A stretch of DNA of 50,524 nt from Gammaproteobacteria bacterium (lineage in GTDB: Bacteria; Pseudomonadota; Gammaproteobacteria; Thiotrichales; Thiotrichaceae): assembly GCA_018822845.1 (NCBI GenBank), contig JAHJJD010000099.1, forward strand, positions 1-50,524, written 5' to 3'. The translations under genes were made by a program, and so were the position numbers. Numbering within the stretch: position 1 is the first letter of the stretch; every line of letters begins with the position of its first letter. Positions 1 to 8,029 of this stretch are shown in pieces. The notes under the pieces are model-generated. The model had not been told where the DNA came from and searched no databases. It saw nothing but the letters and a program-made list of their open reading frames with translations.

Positions 1-111
1 CATAAAACAGAATTGCGGGATTATATCAGAAGATACGAGCTTGTGCGCACTGTTGGAATGGATGTTGCGGAAAAGAAAAAGGGCATCATCCTGACGCCCG
101 TTCCTGAATAG
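1..111 (+). CDS. 3' end of an unidentified gene (partial)
   Basis: Frame 1 is open from the first base to a TAG at 109-111, giving the last 36 residues of a protein rich in charged residues and ending in LTPVPE. No family is recognisable from so short a tail. The frame could be open by chance, but there is no other candidate here and it is followed by about 250 bases of AT-rich non-coding DNA, as expected after a gene end. Confidence 0.4.
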   Translation, partial: HKTELRDYIRRYELVRTVGMDVAEKKKGIILTPVPE

Positions 112-297
112 TGAGGGATGTATTTTTTATTGATTTACTAGTTATGTGTGTAGTGTAGATAAGAATATTAGCATGTTCTTATTTTGATTGATAGCGGCAT
201 TACCGATTTGTAATGAAATTTTTCCTGCATCTACAGAAAGTTAGCGCCTGCAAATCCCGACACACGAATTGATCTTCCTTTCACAGGATTTCTTTGC

Positions 298-343
298 TAT
301 ACCTCTCATGGGATTTCAATGCTCATTATTGGAAATTCCAATA
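298..343 (+). promoter_or_regulatory. Putative promoter and 17-bp palindromic operator before the SCP2-like gene
   Basis: A perfect palindrome TATTGGAAATTCCAATA lies at 327-343, just upstream of the ribosome binding site of the gene starting at 364. An extended -10-like element (TGCTATACC, 296-303) precedes it by about 25 bases, so the palindrome would fall at or just after the transcription start, a usual place for a repressor site. The symmetry is seen directly; the regulator is unknown and promoter function is inferred. The remainder of 112-363 is AT-rich with nothing else recognisable. Confidence 0.4.
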
Positions 344-363
344 TAACACTTGAGGAGGTGTAT

Positions 364-897
364 ATGCTTAAAAAATTATCATTCGGGATCGCTTGTCTGT
401 TGGCAGTTTCAAGCCCGGCGCAGGCTGGTGAGTTCATGGACGCTGCATGGGCAAAACAGGCTTGCGCTGCCTGGAATGCTGATACCACATTAACTGGCGG
501 CCTGATGGATACTGATGGGTATTCATGGGCGAAAAATGATGGTGGCCGTGGTTACAAACTGATCCAGATGTACCGCACTACTTGCGGCGAGAGCGGTAAG
601 GTTCAACTGAATATCGTAGTTCAGGGTGACAAGGCCATCTGCGACTTTGGTGGCGCTCCTGATGGCAAAGCCATGGATTTCGGAGTCGATTACCTGATGC
701 ATGCCAAGGACGAAGACTGGGCATGCATGGGCGAAGGCAAGTTTGGCTGCGGTGCCATGGGCGCGATGATGTCAGGCAAACTCAATTTCAAAGGCCCCAA
801 GATGGAAGCCATGAAAGTGATGTCGCCATTTGAAAGCTTCCTTAAACTGACCGGCAAAGTACCCGGCACCAAAACCGAGTGCAAAGCAGCCAACTGA
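364..897 (+). CDS. Exported SCP2-like (sterol-carrier-type) protein
   Basis: A 177-residue protein starts at ATG 364, preceded by a strong ribosome binding site (GAGGAGG, 352-358). An upstream in-frame ATG at 319 has no such site. Residues 1-20 form a signal peptide (basic MLKK, hydrophobic core, cleavage near AQAG), so the protein is probably periplasmic. The second half, with the GKLNFKGPKMEAM segment followed by the SPFESFLKL segment, resembles the end of SCP2 sterol-carrier domains, which bind lipids in a hydrophobic tunnel. Several cysteines are present, which could form disulfides in the periplasm. The ligand is unknown. The SCP2 assignment rests on pattern recall only. The gene stands alone between a palindromic operator-like site and a strong terminator. 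Confidence 0.6.
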   Translation: MLKKLSFGIACLLAVSSPAQAGEFMDAAWAKQACAAWNADTTLTGGLMDTDGYSWAKNDGGRGYKLIQMYRTTCGESGKVQLNIVVQGDKAICDFGGAPDGKAMDFGVDYLMHAKDEDWACMGEGKFGCGAMGAMMSGKLNFKGPKMEAMKVMSPFESFLKLTGKVPGTKTECKAAN

Positions 898-924
898 TTT
901 CCAGTCGGTTTGCCTGTAAAACGC

Positions 925-958
925 AGCCCGATGGCTATGCCGGTCATCGGGCTTTTTA
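925..958 (+). terminator. Rho-independent terminator after the SCP2-like gene
   Basis: Perfect 9-bp stem AGCCCGATG (925-933) / CATCGGGCT (945-953) with an 11-base loop, followed by a T-rich tract (TTTTATT). Confidence 0.85.
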
Positions 959-1042
959 TTTGCCTGGTGAAACCAACCCTTGATTGCAGTTTAAGGTAGC
1001 GTGACGTGCTATATTTGCCAGCGTTATTACAGGAACAAGCAC

Positions 1043-2422
1043 ATGTCAGAGAAGATTTCGCCAACCAGCACCTCCCGTTTTGCCAGCAGGCTGGCACAAT
1101 CACTGAGCATCCGCACACTCGTTGTCATGTTGCTGGGGCTATTGGTGTTGATTCCGTTGTTTCTGGTGGAAGACGTCATACAGGAACGTGGCCAGTATCA
1201 CCGTAATGTGCTGGATGAGGTTGCATCCACCTGGGGGGGGCAGCAAACCCTGATTGGGCCGTTGCTGGTCGTGCCGTATGTAGAACATTTCACCAGCGTG
1301 GACACTGTAACCGACCCCAATGGTGAAAGCCGGGTGGTGAGCAAGGATATCTACAACGACCGGACTGCCATCCTGCTGCCGAAGGAACTGGAAATCCGTT
1401 CCGATCTCAAGGAAGAACAACGGCAGCGCGGCATCTACAATGCCCTGGTTTATACCGCCAGCCTCAGCCTGACCGGACAATTCGACCATACCCCGCTGCT
1501 CCAGTCCAGTGAGGGTGAGCGGCGCATATCATGGGACAAAGCTTACGTCATGGTTGGCATCAGTGATACCAAGGCGATTGATGTCGCCTCCAGCTTGTTT
1601 TGGGGTGATGAGCGCATCAATCTGGAGCCAGGAACCCGCATGACAGAACTGCTGCCCGGTGGCTTCCATGCGCCATTACCTGCTGATGCTGACGGTAACA
1701 CCAGCCACCAATTCAAACTGACCATGAGCCTGCGTGGCAGCGACCAACTGCTGTTCGCGCCACTGGGTGAAACCACCAAAATACGTATGACTTCCAGCTG
1801 GACGCACCCCAGTTTCAAGGGAAGCCTGTTGCCGGAAAAGCGTGAAATCTCCGAACAGGGTTTCAATGCCGAGTGGAATATCCCCCATCTGGTAAGAAAC
1901 TATCCGCAATATTGGGAAGTGACGGATAAGCAAACCTACCCATTACAGGATTTCGTCGTGGGAGCAAGCTTGTATGAACCTGTTTCGCTGTATACCAAAG
2001 TCATACGCGCGGTGAAATACGGTGCCTTGCTGTTTGTGGGGCTGACCTTTCTGGTACTTCTGGCATTTGAAATCAGTCTCAAGCGGCGCTTCCATGTCCT
2101 GCAATACCTGATTGTTGGCGCAGCCCTGAGCCTGTTTTTCCTGATTCTGCTGGCGCTGGCGGAACAGATTGGCTTCCTGTATGCCTATCTGGCTGCCGCT
2201 AGTGCAACCATTTTACTCATCACGTTATACATGAAGGCGATCCTGCGGGATAAGCGGCGCACTGGCCTTGTATTCCTGCTTCTGGCGGCCTTGTACAGCG
2301 TACTCTACCTGATATTACAGATGGAAGATTACGCGCTGCTGGCTGGCGTTGTCTTGCTGGTGGTGGCAACAGGCGGAATGATGTATGTCACCCGCCATCT
2401 GCAACAGGCCGATCAGGTTTAA
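1043..2422 (+). CDS. creD: Inner membrane protein CreD
   Basis: CreD is an inner-membrane protein of about 450 residues, in E. coli part of the CreBC regulon and linked to envelope integrity; its biochemical activity is not established. This protein has 459 residues from ATG 1043, with AGGA at 1031-1034 as the ribosome binding site. An N-terminal membrane anchor (about residues 22-42) leads to a large periplasmic domain (about 50-320). A block of about five or six hydrophobic segments fills the C-terminal 130 residues. This layout and the early VEDVIQERGQYHRNVLDEV-type segment are typical of CreD. No creBC genes are adjacent. The stop overlaps the convergent rhlB stop by four bases in a shared TTAA. 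Confidence 0.85.
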   Translation: MSEKISPTSTSRFASRLAQSLSIRTLVVMLLGLLVLIPLFLVEDVIQERGQYHRNVLDEVASTWGGQQTLIGPLLVVPYVEHFTSVDTVTDPNGESRVVSKDIYNDRTAILLPKELEIRSDLKEEQRQRGIYNALVYTASLSLTGQFDHTPLLQSSEGERRISWDKAYVMVGISDTKAIDVASSLFWGDERINLEPGTRMTELLPGGFHAPLPADADGNTSHQFKLTMSLRGSDQLLFAPLGETTKIRMTSSWTHPSFKGSLLPEKREISEQGFNAEWNIPHLVRNYPQYWEVTDKQTYPLQDFVVGASLYEPVSLYTKVIRAVKYGALLFVGLTFLVLLAFEISLKRRFHVLQYLIVGAALSLFFLILLALAEQIGFLYAYLAAASATILLITLYMKAILRDKRRTGLVFLLLAALYSVLYLILQMEDYALLAGVVLLVVATGGMMYVTRHLQQADQV

Positions 2423-3837
2423 TCTGCTGAAGGCGCAGGCTGGGTGGAGTGGCCGGAATCCTGCCGTGGGCCACGCCTGCGTCTGCGCCGGTTTTGCTGC
2501 CCGCCATCACCCGTGGATTCTGAAGCCTGATGATTCGTAGCAGCACTTTCCTGCGCAGCCGGTTTGCCACCCCTGTCACCATGCCGGGATGATGGACGCC
2601 TGCCACCACCACCATCACGTGGATGCCCTGCCCGTTCACGCTGAATACGCTGAGGGCGGCGCAAATCATGGGCCAGCAAGTCACCACTAATCTTTTCCAC
2701 CGGAATTGGCTTGCCAGTGTATTCCTCGATCTCAGGCAGATAGAAAGCGGTGTCTTCACAAGCAAAACTATGCGCTTCGCCGGAAGCCCCTGCCCGCGCA
2801 GTACGCCCGATACGGTGTACGTAATCTTCCGCCATTTGCGGCAGGTCGAAATTGAATACGTGGCTTACATCAGGGATGTGCAAACCACGCGCGGCAACGT
2901 CAGTAGCAATCAAAACCTTGAAATCACCCGCCTCGAAAGCTTGCAGCAAACGTTCACGCTTGCTCTGGCGCACGTCGCCTGAAATCAGGTCGGAACTGAT
3001 GCCATTGCCTCGCAGGTAATCATCGATCTTTTCGGCAATGTGCTTGGTATTGACGAATACAATCGCCCGGAACGGTTCCAGCTTGCGCATCAGGCCAATC
3101 AAGAGCGGAATCTTTTCTTCGTTGGCAGGGAAGTAAACATGCTCGGCGATGTTGTCCGCCCGCACCGATTCGGCTTCGATCTTCACCTGCTGCGGATTGT
3201 TCATGTGCTCGTAGGCAAGTTCCAGCACCCGCTGTGACAGGGTGGCGGAAAACAGCATGTTCAGGCGTTGGGTCGGGGGCGGCAGTTTACGCATCAGGAA
3301 ACGCACATCCTGGATGAAGCCCATGTCGAACATGCGGTCAGCTTCATCCAGCACCATCGCCTGGGCATATTTCAGGGTGAAAACGTGCTGTTTCCAGTAA
3401 TCGATTACCCGGCCTGGCGTGCCAATCAGTACATCAACCGGCTCCTCGAACTGGCGACGCTGCTTGTCATAGCCTGCTCCACCATAAACCAGCACGGAAC
3501 GCAGGCCAGTATGCTTCCCTAGTTCCTCGGCATCGCGGGCGATCTGGATGGCCAGCTCACGAGTAGGCGCGAGAATAATGCAGCGGACAGTGCCACCTTC
3601 AGAATTCGGTAACGGGTTCTTCAGCAAATGTTGAAAAACAGCAACCAGAAATGCGCCCGTCTTGCCTGTGCCTGTCTGCGCCTGTCCGGCGATATCCTTG
3701 CCTGCCAGCGATAGCGGCAAAGTCTCCGCCTGGATGCGCGAGCAAAACTCAAAACCAGTTTCCCGGATGGAAGCCAGCAAGCTCTCATCCAGCGGGAATT
3801 CATCGAAACGTGTTTGACTTAAGTAGAAATTTTCCAT
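2419..3837 (-). CDS. rhlB: DEAD-box ATP-dependent RNA helicase RhlB
   Basis: RhlB unwinds structured RNA for the degradosome, passing it to PNPase next to RNase E. The 472-residue protein has the Q motif region (residues 28-42), Walker A AQTGTGKT (53-60), PTRELA, the DEAD box in VLDEADRMFDMGF, SAT, and the C-terminal helicase motif HRIGRTARAG. It follows E. coli RhlB closely, for example the NMLFSATLSQRV and NEEKIPLL regions. The C-terminal tail (from about residue 395) is low-complexity and rich in Arg/Gly, as in RhlB tails that bind RNA or RNase E. The gene is monocistronic and divergent from pckA. Other DEAD-box proteins (RhlE, SrmB) fit less well. Confidence 0.9.
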   Translation of the reverse strand: MENFYLSQTRFDEFPLDESLLASIRETGFEFCSRIQAETLPLSLAGKDIAGQAQTGTGKTGAFLVAVFQHLLKNPLPNSEGGTVRCIILAPTRELAIQIARDAEELGKHTGLRSVLVYGGAGYDKQRRQFEEPVDVLIGTPGRVIDYWKQHVFTLKYAQAMVLDEADRMFDMGFIQDVRFLMRKLPPPTQRLNMLFSATLSQRVLELAYEHMNNPQQVKIEAESVRADNIAEHVYFPANEEKIPLLIGLMRKLEPFRAIVFVNTKHIAEKIDDYLRGNGISSDLISGDVRQSKRERLLQAFEAGDFKVLIATDVAARGLHIPDVSHVFNFDLPQMAEDYVHRIGRTARAGASGEAHSFACEDTAFYLPEIEEYTGKPIPVEKISGDLLAHDLRRPQRIQRERAGHPRDGGGGRRPSSRHGDRGGKPAAQESAATNHQASESTGDGGQQNRRRRRRGPRQDSGHSTQPAPSAD

Positions 3838-3928
3838 TGGAGGAGAATATCACACTGATTCGTCCCGACGTGACAAAAACTAAAGCAATTTCTGCGCATT
3901 TTTGCTCCCCAGCACATTATGACGGAAG

Positions 3929-4012
3929 ATTGTCGACATGAATTAATCCTTCTGTCGACAATTTCACGCTTATCCAACAAAAATCAACGTAAATATATTC
4001 TAAAAGTCGACA
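3929..4012. promoter_or_regulatory. Three TGTCGACA-type sites in the rhlB/pckA intergenic region
   Basis: Two 10-bp arms form a perfect inverted repeat, ATTGTCGACA (3929-3938) and TGTCGACAAT (3953-3962), separated by 14 bases. Each arm contains the palindrome TGTCGACA. A third partial copy (GTCGACA, 4006-4012) lies about 50 bases further on and about 80 bases before the pckA start. Repeated palindromes at near-helical spacing suggest a cooperative operator. The repeats are seen directly; the regulator and which gene is controlled are unknown, although the sites lie closer to pckA. Confidence 0.5.
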
Positions 4013-4090
4013 CATTGGCTTATCATTTTCCGCCTTCTTGTAATTTTATATAGTAATTGTTGACATCATAAGCGCTACCGGAGGCGACAC

Positions 4091-5704
4091 ATGAATACAA
4101 CTGCAAAGCTGGCAGACTACCTTGCTGGTACCCTGGGTCTCCAGAATCTGAAAAATATCTACTGGAACCAATCATCTCCTGTCCTGTACGAGCAGGCTCT
4201 CAACCGCAGCGAAGGCAAAATCAGTGAAGATGGTGTATTCGTCGCTTATACCGGTACGTTCACTGGCCGCGCACCCAACGACAAATTTATCGTGGATGAA
4301 CCTGACTCCCGCGACAAGGTCTGGTGGGGAAAGGTCAACAAGGGCATTACCGAGGAGCAGTTTGAACGGGTTTTGTCAGATGCATGCCAATTCCTCAGCG
4401 GTCAGGAAGTTTTTGTGCAGGATTTGCTGGCTGGCGCAAGTGAAGACGAAGAACTGCCGGTTCGGATCATTACCCAGTACGCATGGCACGCATTATTTGC
4501 CCGCAATATGTTTATCCGTCCTGAAGACCTGAACCGGACGCTGGCGATGGATGCACCCGATTTTACCGTCATCCATGTACCTGACATGCAGGCAGACCCT
4601 GAGATCCATGGCACCCATTCCGGCGCATTCGTACTGCTCAACCTGTCACGCGGCCTGGTACTGATCGGTGGCACCCATTACGCTGGTGAAATCAAGAAAT
4701 CCATCTTCTCGGTACTCAACTATCTGTTGCCACAGCGCGGCATCATGTCCATGCACGCATCCGCCAATGTTGGCAAGGACGGCGATGTCGCAATCCTGTT
4801 CGGCCTTTCCGGTACCGGCAAAACCACCCTTTCCGCTGACCCGAACCGGGCGCTGATCGGCGATGACGAACACGGCTGGAGCGATAATGGCGTATTCAAT
4901 CTGGAAGGCGGTTGTTACGCAAAAGTCATCAACCTGTCTCCGGAACAGGAGCCGCTGATCTATAAGACCACCCAAACCTTCGGTACCGTGCTGGAAAACG
5001 TGGTAATGAACCAGGAAAGCCGCAAGCTGAATCTGGATGACAACAGCATTACCGAAAACACCCGCGCCAGTTACCCGATTACCCAGATTCCGGGGGCATT
5101 GTATCCGGGCAAGGCAGGCCACCCGAAACACATCATCATGCTGACCTGCGATGCTTTCGGTGTTCTACCCCCCATTTCCAAACTGACAACCGAACAGGCG
5201 ATGTATCATTTCATCTCCGGCTATACCGCCAAGGTTGCTGGTACTGAAAAAGGCGTTACCGAGCCAACGGCAACCTTCAGCACCTGCTTTGGTGCACCGT
5301 TCATGGCCCTGCACCCATCAGTTTACGCCGACCTGCTGGGTAACAAGATCAATGAGCATGGCGTTTCCTGCTGGCTGGTCAATACTGGCTGGACGGGTGG
5401 TGGCTACGGCGTAGGCAAACGCATGAACATCCACCATACCCGCAGCATGGTCAATGCAGCGCTGAATGGCGAGTTGGATAATGTGGAAACATGTATTGAC
5501 CCGGTATTTGGTCTGAACATCCCTGTTTCATGCCCAGGCGTACCTGCCGGTGTGCTTGATCCATCTTCAACATGGTCAGACAAGTCGGCCTATCTCGATA
5601 AAGCTGGTCAATTGGCATTGGCTTTCCACAAGAATTTTGCCCAGTATAGTGAAGGTGTTTCAGACACTATCCGCCTGGCAGCACCCCTGGCAGGCCGCAC
5701 TTAA
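4091..5704 (+). CDS. pckA: Phosphoenolpyruvate carboxykinase (ATP)
   Basis: This enzyme converts oxaloacetate and ATP to phosphoenolpyruvate, CO2 and ADP in gluconeogenesis. In an autotroph it links the TCA pool to sugar synthesis. The length (537 residues) is standard for the ATP-dependent type. The kinase loop GLSGTGKTTLSADP lies near residues 237-250, followed by the metal/ATP segment GDDEHGWS and later the NTGWTGGGYG region. The start is preceded by GGAGGCGAC. It stands as a single gene with its own terminator and carries unusual palindromic sites in its upstream region. Confidence 0.97.
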   Translation: MNTTAKLADYLAGTLGLQNLKNIYWNQSSPVLYEQALNRSEGKISEDGVFVAYTGTFTGRAPNDKFIVDEPDSRDKVWWGKVNKGITEEQFERVLSDACQFLSGQEVFVQDLLAGASEDEELPVRIITQYAWHALFARNMFIRPEDLNRTLAMDAPDFTVIHVPDMQADPEIHGTHSGAFVLLNLSRGLVLIGGTHYAGEIKKSIFSVLNYLLPQRGIMSMHASANVGKDGDVAILFGLSGTGKTTLSADPNRALIGDDEHGWSDNGVFNLEGGCYAKVINLSPEQEPLIYKTTQTFGTVLENVVMNQESRKLNLDDNSITENTRASYPITQIPGALYPGKAGHPKHIIMLTCDAFGVLPPISKLTTEQAMYHFISGYTAKVAGTEKGVTEPTATFSTCFGAPFMALHPSVYADLLGNKINEHGVSCWLVNTGWTGGGYGVGKRMNIHHTRSMVNAALNGELDNVETCIDPVFGLNIPVSCPGVPAGVLDPSSTWSDKSAYLDKAGQLALAFHKNFAQYSEGVSDTIRLAAPLAGRT

Positions 5705-5733
5705 AACTTACACTACTGGTTTTTGATAGCTTT

Positions 5734-5760
5734 AGCCGCGCCAATCAGCGCGGCTTTTTT
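5734..5760 (+). terminator. Rho-independent terminator of pckA
   Basis: Stem AGCCGCGC (5734-5741) / GCGCGGCT (5748-5755), 6-base loop, followed directly by a run of six T on this line. The next 230 bases before the small exported-protein gene are AT-rich and show no gene. Confidence 0.92.
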
Positions 5761-5992
5761 ATATACGAATAAAATAAAATTTACAATAAGCTTCCCTCAC
5801 TCACACAGATGAACGCTTCCTGCGCCGGGATAACAAAAATTAATTATTGAATTTTTCTATAAATGTGGATTTTTGACGTTTTTTAAGCAAACTTAATCTA
5901 TACTGAATTAAGCGCAGGTTAAGCTGAAGGTTAGGTGTCAGCGGTGAAGGTTTTAACTGGCGTGATAGGTCAAAACACAGGGAGGTTTTATT

Positions 5993-6328
5993 ATGTTCAT
6001 CAAATCAATTGGCAAGCTTGTCATGGTTTCTGCTCTTGTCGCAGGTTTTCTTGCAAGTTCTGCAATGGCAATGGGAAACGAGGGAAGTTCCAGTGTTAAT
6101 CTGGTTGCAACGCTACGGAATGGCCCTGCGATGCGCCCGGTCGACTGGAAAATCTTCCGGGTTGACAACAACAGTATTGTTACAAGCACCCGGAGCCACT
6201 CCTTGAGCCTGCCGCTCAGGCCTGGCACTTACAAGGCTGTAGCAAAACTGAATGATGTAACACGGAACAGGACATTCACTATCAACAGTAGTGGGCAGGT
6301 AAACGTTGTCATAGCCATGGACAACTGA
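5993..6328 (+). CDS. Small exported protein of unknown function
   Basis: A 111-residue protein with a good ribosome binding site (GGGAGG, 5980-5985) and a clear signal peptide (residues 1-26, hydrophobic stretch ending SSAMA). The mature part of about 85 residues alternates polar and hydrophobic residues. A central SLPLRPGTYKAVAKL segment looks like the edge of a small beta-sandwich, as in PEGA or carboxypeptidase-regulatory-like domains. No catalytic motif or cysteine pair is seen. It sits alone between the pckA terminator and a scarred tRNA-flanking region. Calling it a periplasmic beta-sandwich protein is inference. Confidence 0.65.
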   Translation: MFIKSIGKLVMVSALVAGFLASSAMAMGNEGSSSVNLVATLRNGPAMRPVDWKIFRVDNNSIVTSTRSHSLSLPLRPGTYKAVAKLNDVTRNRTFTINSSGQVNVVIAMDN

Positions 6329-6356
6329 TTTTTTGCATTTATCATTGCCAAACGAA

Positions 6357-6382
6357 AAAGCCCGGTTTTATGGCCGGGCTTT
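6357..6382. terminator. Bidirectional hairpin terminator
   Basis: Perfect 9-bp stem AAAGCCCGG (6357-6365) / CCGGGCTTT (6374-6382). On the minus strand it is followed by a T-run (A-run at 6355-6359), so it ends transcription of the integrase remnant best. It also lies 29 bases after the stop of the small exported-protein gene on the plus strand. Confidence 0.75.
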
Positions 6383-6387
6383 CTGGT

Positions 6388-6597
6388 GGCAATGGGTCGC
6401 TTGCCAATGTAGGGGAAGACATCGCGTTCCATGTAGCTGGTGGTGCTGGTCTGGTGGGTTGGTGATTTGTGGGCAAGGTGCCTGATAAACCATTCCCGCG
6501 CGATGGCTTCAAAGGTGTTTTCCTCGGCATTGGCGGCCTTTACCTTGGTATCGGTCAGCTTGCGGGTGATGGGGCGTAGTGTGGGCTGGTGTAGCAT
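6388..6597 (-). pseudogene. Remnant of a P4-type tyrosine-recombinase integrase
   Basis: Minus-strand codons from ATG 6597 give LTDTKVKAA near residues 14-22, the typical start of the arm-binding domain of P4-type integrases. This is followed at once by NTFEAIAREW and a segment ending IGKRPIA (residues 27-70), which in intact integrases lies roughly 80-90 residues later at the start of the core-binding domain. So there is an in-frame internal deletion, and the protein then breaks off: the whole catalytic domain (R-H-R-Y) is missing. The frame stays open for 52 more codons of unrelated sequence to 6229. It lies on the 3' side of tRNA-Ser, the usual place for such an integrase. It cannot be an active recombinase. 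Confidence 0.75.
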
Positions 6598-6599
6598 TG

Positions 6600-6633
6600 T
6601 TTGTATCTCCTTGGCAGCGTGTAGAGATACAAA
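6600..6633 (-). promoter_or_regulatory. Inverted repeat covering the ribosome binding site of the integrase remnant
   Basis: Perfect 10-bp arms TTTGTATCTC (6600-6609) and GAGATACAAA (6624-6633), 14 bases apart. On the minus strand the second-transcribed arm contains the ribosome binding site AAGGAG three bases before the remnant's ATG, and a TATAGT element overlaps the upstream arm. It could act as an operator for autoregulation or as an RNA hairpin that hides the ribosome binding site. Confidence 0.5.
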
Positions 6634-6689
6634 CTATAAAACATACATTTTCGCGGGATGCCATGACACAGCATGAGAAGCCATGAAAC

Positions 6690-6727
6690 AAAAAGCCCTT
6701 ACAGATTGCGGCCTGTAAGGGCTTTTT
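6690..6727. terminator. Strong bidirectional terminator downstream of tRNA-Ser
   Basis: Perfect 15-bp stem (6690-6704 / 6713-6727), loop ATTGCGGC; the core is GCCCTTACAG / CTGTAAGGGC with A5 and T5 ends, so it works on both strands. For the minus-strand tRNA-Ser it is the natural transcription end, 33 bases past the CCA. Confidence 0.9.
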
Positions 6728-6759
6728 GGGGCTTCATGACACGTCATAAAACAATATGA

Positions 6760-6847
6760 TGGCGGAGAGCGAGGGATTCGAACCCCCGGAAGGTTACCCT
6801 TCAACGGTTTTCAAGACCGCCGCTTTCGACCACTCAGCCAGCTCTCC
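6760..6847 (-). tRNA. tRNA-Ser(UGA)
   Basis: The minus strand folds as a class II tRNA of 88 bases: acceptor GGAGAGC (6841-6847) pairs with GCTCTCC, then discriminator G and an encoded CCA (6760-6762). The anticodon loop CTTGAAA gives anticodon UGA. A long variable arm is present, and the T-arm contains GGTTCGAATCC. An integrase remnant on its 3' side suggests it once served as an attachment site. Confidence 0.97.
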
Positions 6848-6985
6848 GAAGGAGGCATAGAGTAATCAAAAGGCGGGGCAATTTCCAGTTTTTTTTCAGG
6901 TTTCGACAGGGTTTTGTATCTGTCAGACGACTAACGGCTGTGATAGAATCCGCGCTTTGCAGCTGCCCGAATGAGACAGGATTAA

Positions 6986-8029
6986 ATGAATCCAGGTAAA
7001 CCCTCTCTGACCTATCGCGATGCCGGTGTCGATATTGACGCAGGCAACAGTCTGGTTGAGCGTATCAAACCCCATGCCCAACGCACCAAACGCCCCGAAA
7101 TGCTGGGTGGATTGGGAGGTTTTGGCGCACTTATGTCGATTCCATCCAGCTACAAGCAGCCAATTCTCGTCTCAGGCACGGACGGGGTTGGCACCAAGCT
7201 GAAACTGGCGTTGGATACCGGCATTTACGACACCATCGGCATTGATCTGGTCGCCATGTGCGTGAATGACATCGTTGTCAGCGGTGCTGAGCCACTTTTC
7301 TTCCTCGACTATTACGCAACCGGCAAGCTGGATGTTGATGTGGCCGAAAAAGTCATCAGCGGCATTGCTGAAGGCTGCGTACAGGCAGGCGCTTGTCTTT
7401 CCGGTGGCGAAACGGCAGAAATGCCCGGCATGTATCACGGCAACGACTTTGATCTGGCCGGTTTCTGCGTCGGCGTGGTCGAGCGCGACAAGATTCTGGA
7501 TCATTCCCGTGTACATCGTAATGACGTACTGATTGGGTTGGCATCCAGCGGCCCGCATTCCAATGGCTATTCCCTGATCCGTAAAATCCTGAGTGTCAGC
7601 GGCGAGTCACTGGATGCCCCTTTCGGCGAATCCACGCTCGGCGAAACCTTGATGAAACCCACCCGCATTTACGTCAAGACCATCCTTAACCTGTTGCGCC
7701 ATCATGACCTGCATGCCATTGCGCATATCACGGGTGGCGGCATTACCGAAAACCTGCCGCGCGTCCTGCCTCCCCGCACCAAAGCCAAAATCAACCTTGG
7801 CAGTTGGGAACGCCCTGAGATATTCAACTGGATGCAGGAACAAGGTGGCGTCACTGATGATGAAATGCTGCGCACTTTCAACTGTGGCATTGGCATGATA
7901 CTGGCCATACCTGCGGAACAGGCAGAAGATGTCATTACCACATGCAGGCTGGAAAATATCCAGGCATGGCAAATTGGCGTAATGGATGTTTCTGAAGCGG
8001 ATGCCCCTTTTGTCCAGTATGTCGACTGA
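6986..8029 (+). CDS. purM: Phosphoribosylformylglycinamidine cyclo-ligase (AIR synthetase)
   Basis: PurM closes the imidazole ring in purine synthesis, turning FGAM and ATP into AIR. The 347-residue protein has the family's start ([15 protein letters not shown]), GGFGALM, the [13 protein letters not shown] segment near residues 60-73, the [11 protein letters not shown] region, and [13 protein letters not shown] in the C-terminal domain. A weak ribosome binding site (ACAGGA, 6974-6979) precedes ATG 6986. purN begins inside its last codons, so the two are translated together. It lies just downstream of, and divergent from, tRNA-Ser. Confidence 0.97.
   Translation: MNPGKPSLTYRDAGVDIDAGNSLVERIKPHAQRTKRPEMLGGLGGFGALMSIPSSYKQPILVSGTDGVGTKLKLALDTGIYDTIGIDLVAMCVNDIVVSGAEPLFFLDYYATGKLDVDVAEKVISGIAEGCVQAGACLSGGETAEMPGMYHGNDFDLAGFCVGVVERDKILDHSRVHRNDVLIGLASSGPHSNGYSLIRKILSVSGESLDAPFGESTLGETLMKPTRIYVKTILNLLRHHDLHAIAHITGGGITENLPRVLPPRTKAKINLGSWERPEIFNWMQEQGGVTDDEMLRTFNCGIGMILAIPAEQAEDVITTCRLENIQAWQIGVMDVSEADAPFVQYVD

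Noticed and set aside
5873-5904. TTGACG and TATACT as a sigma-70 promoter for the small exported protein gene
   Set aside because: The spacing is 20 bases, too long for a good promoter, and no alternative pairing is convincing.
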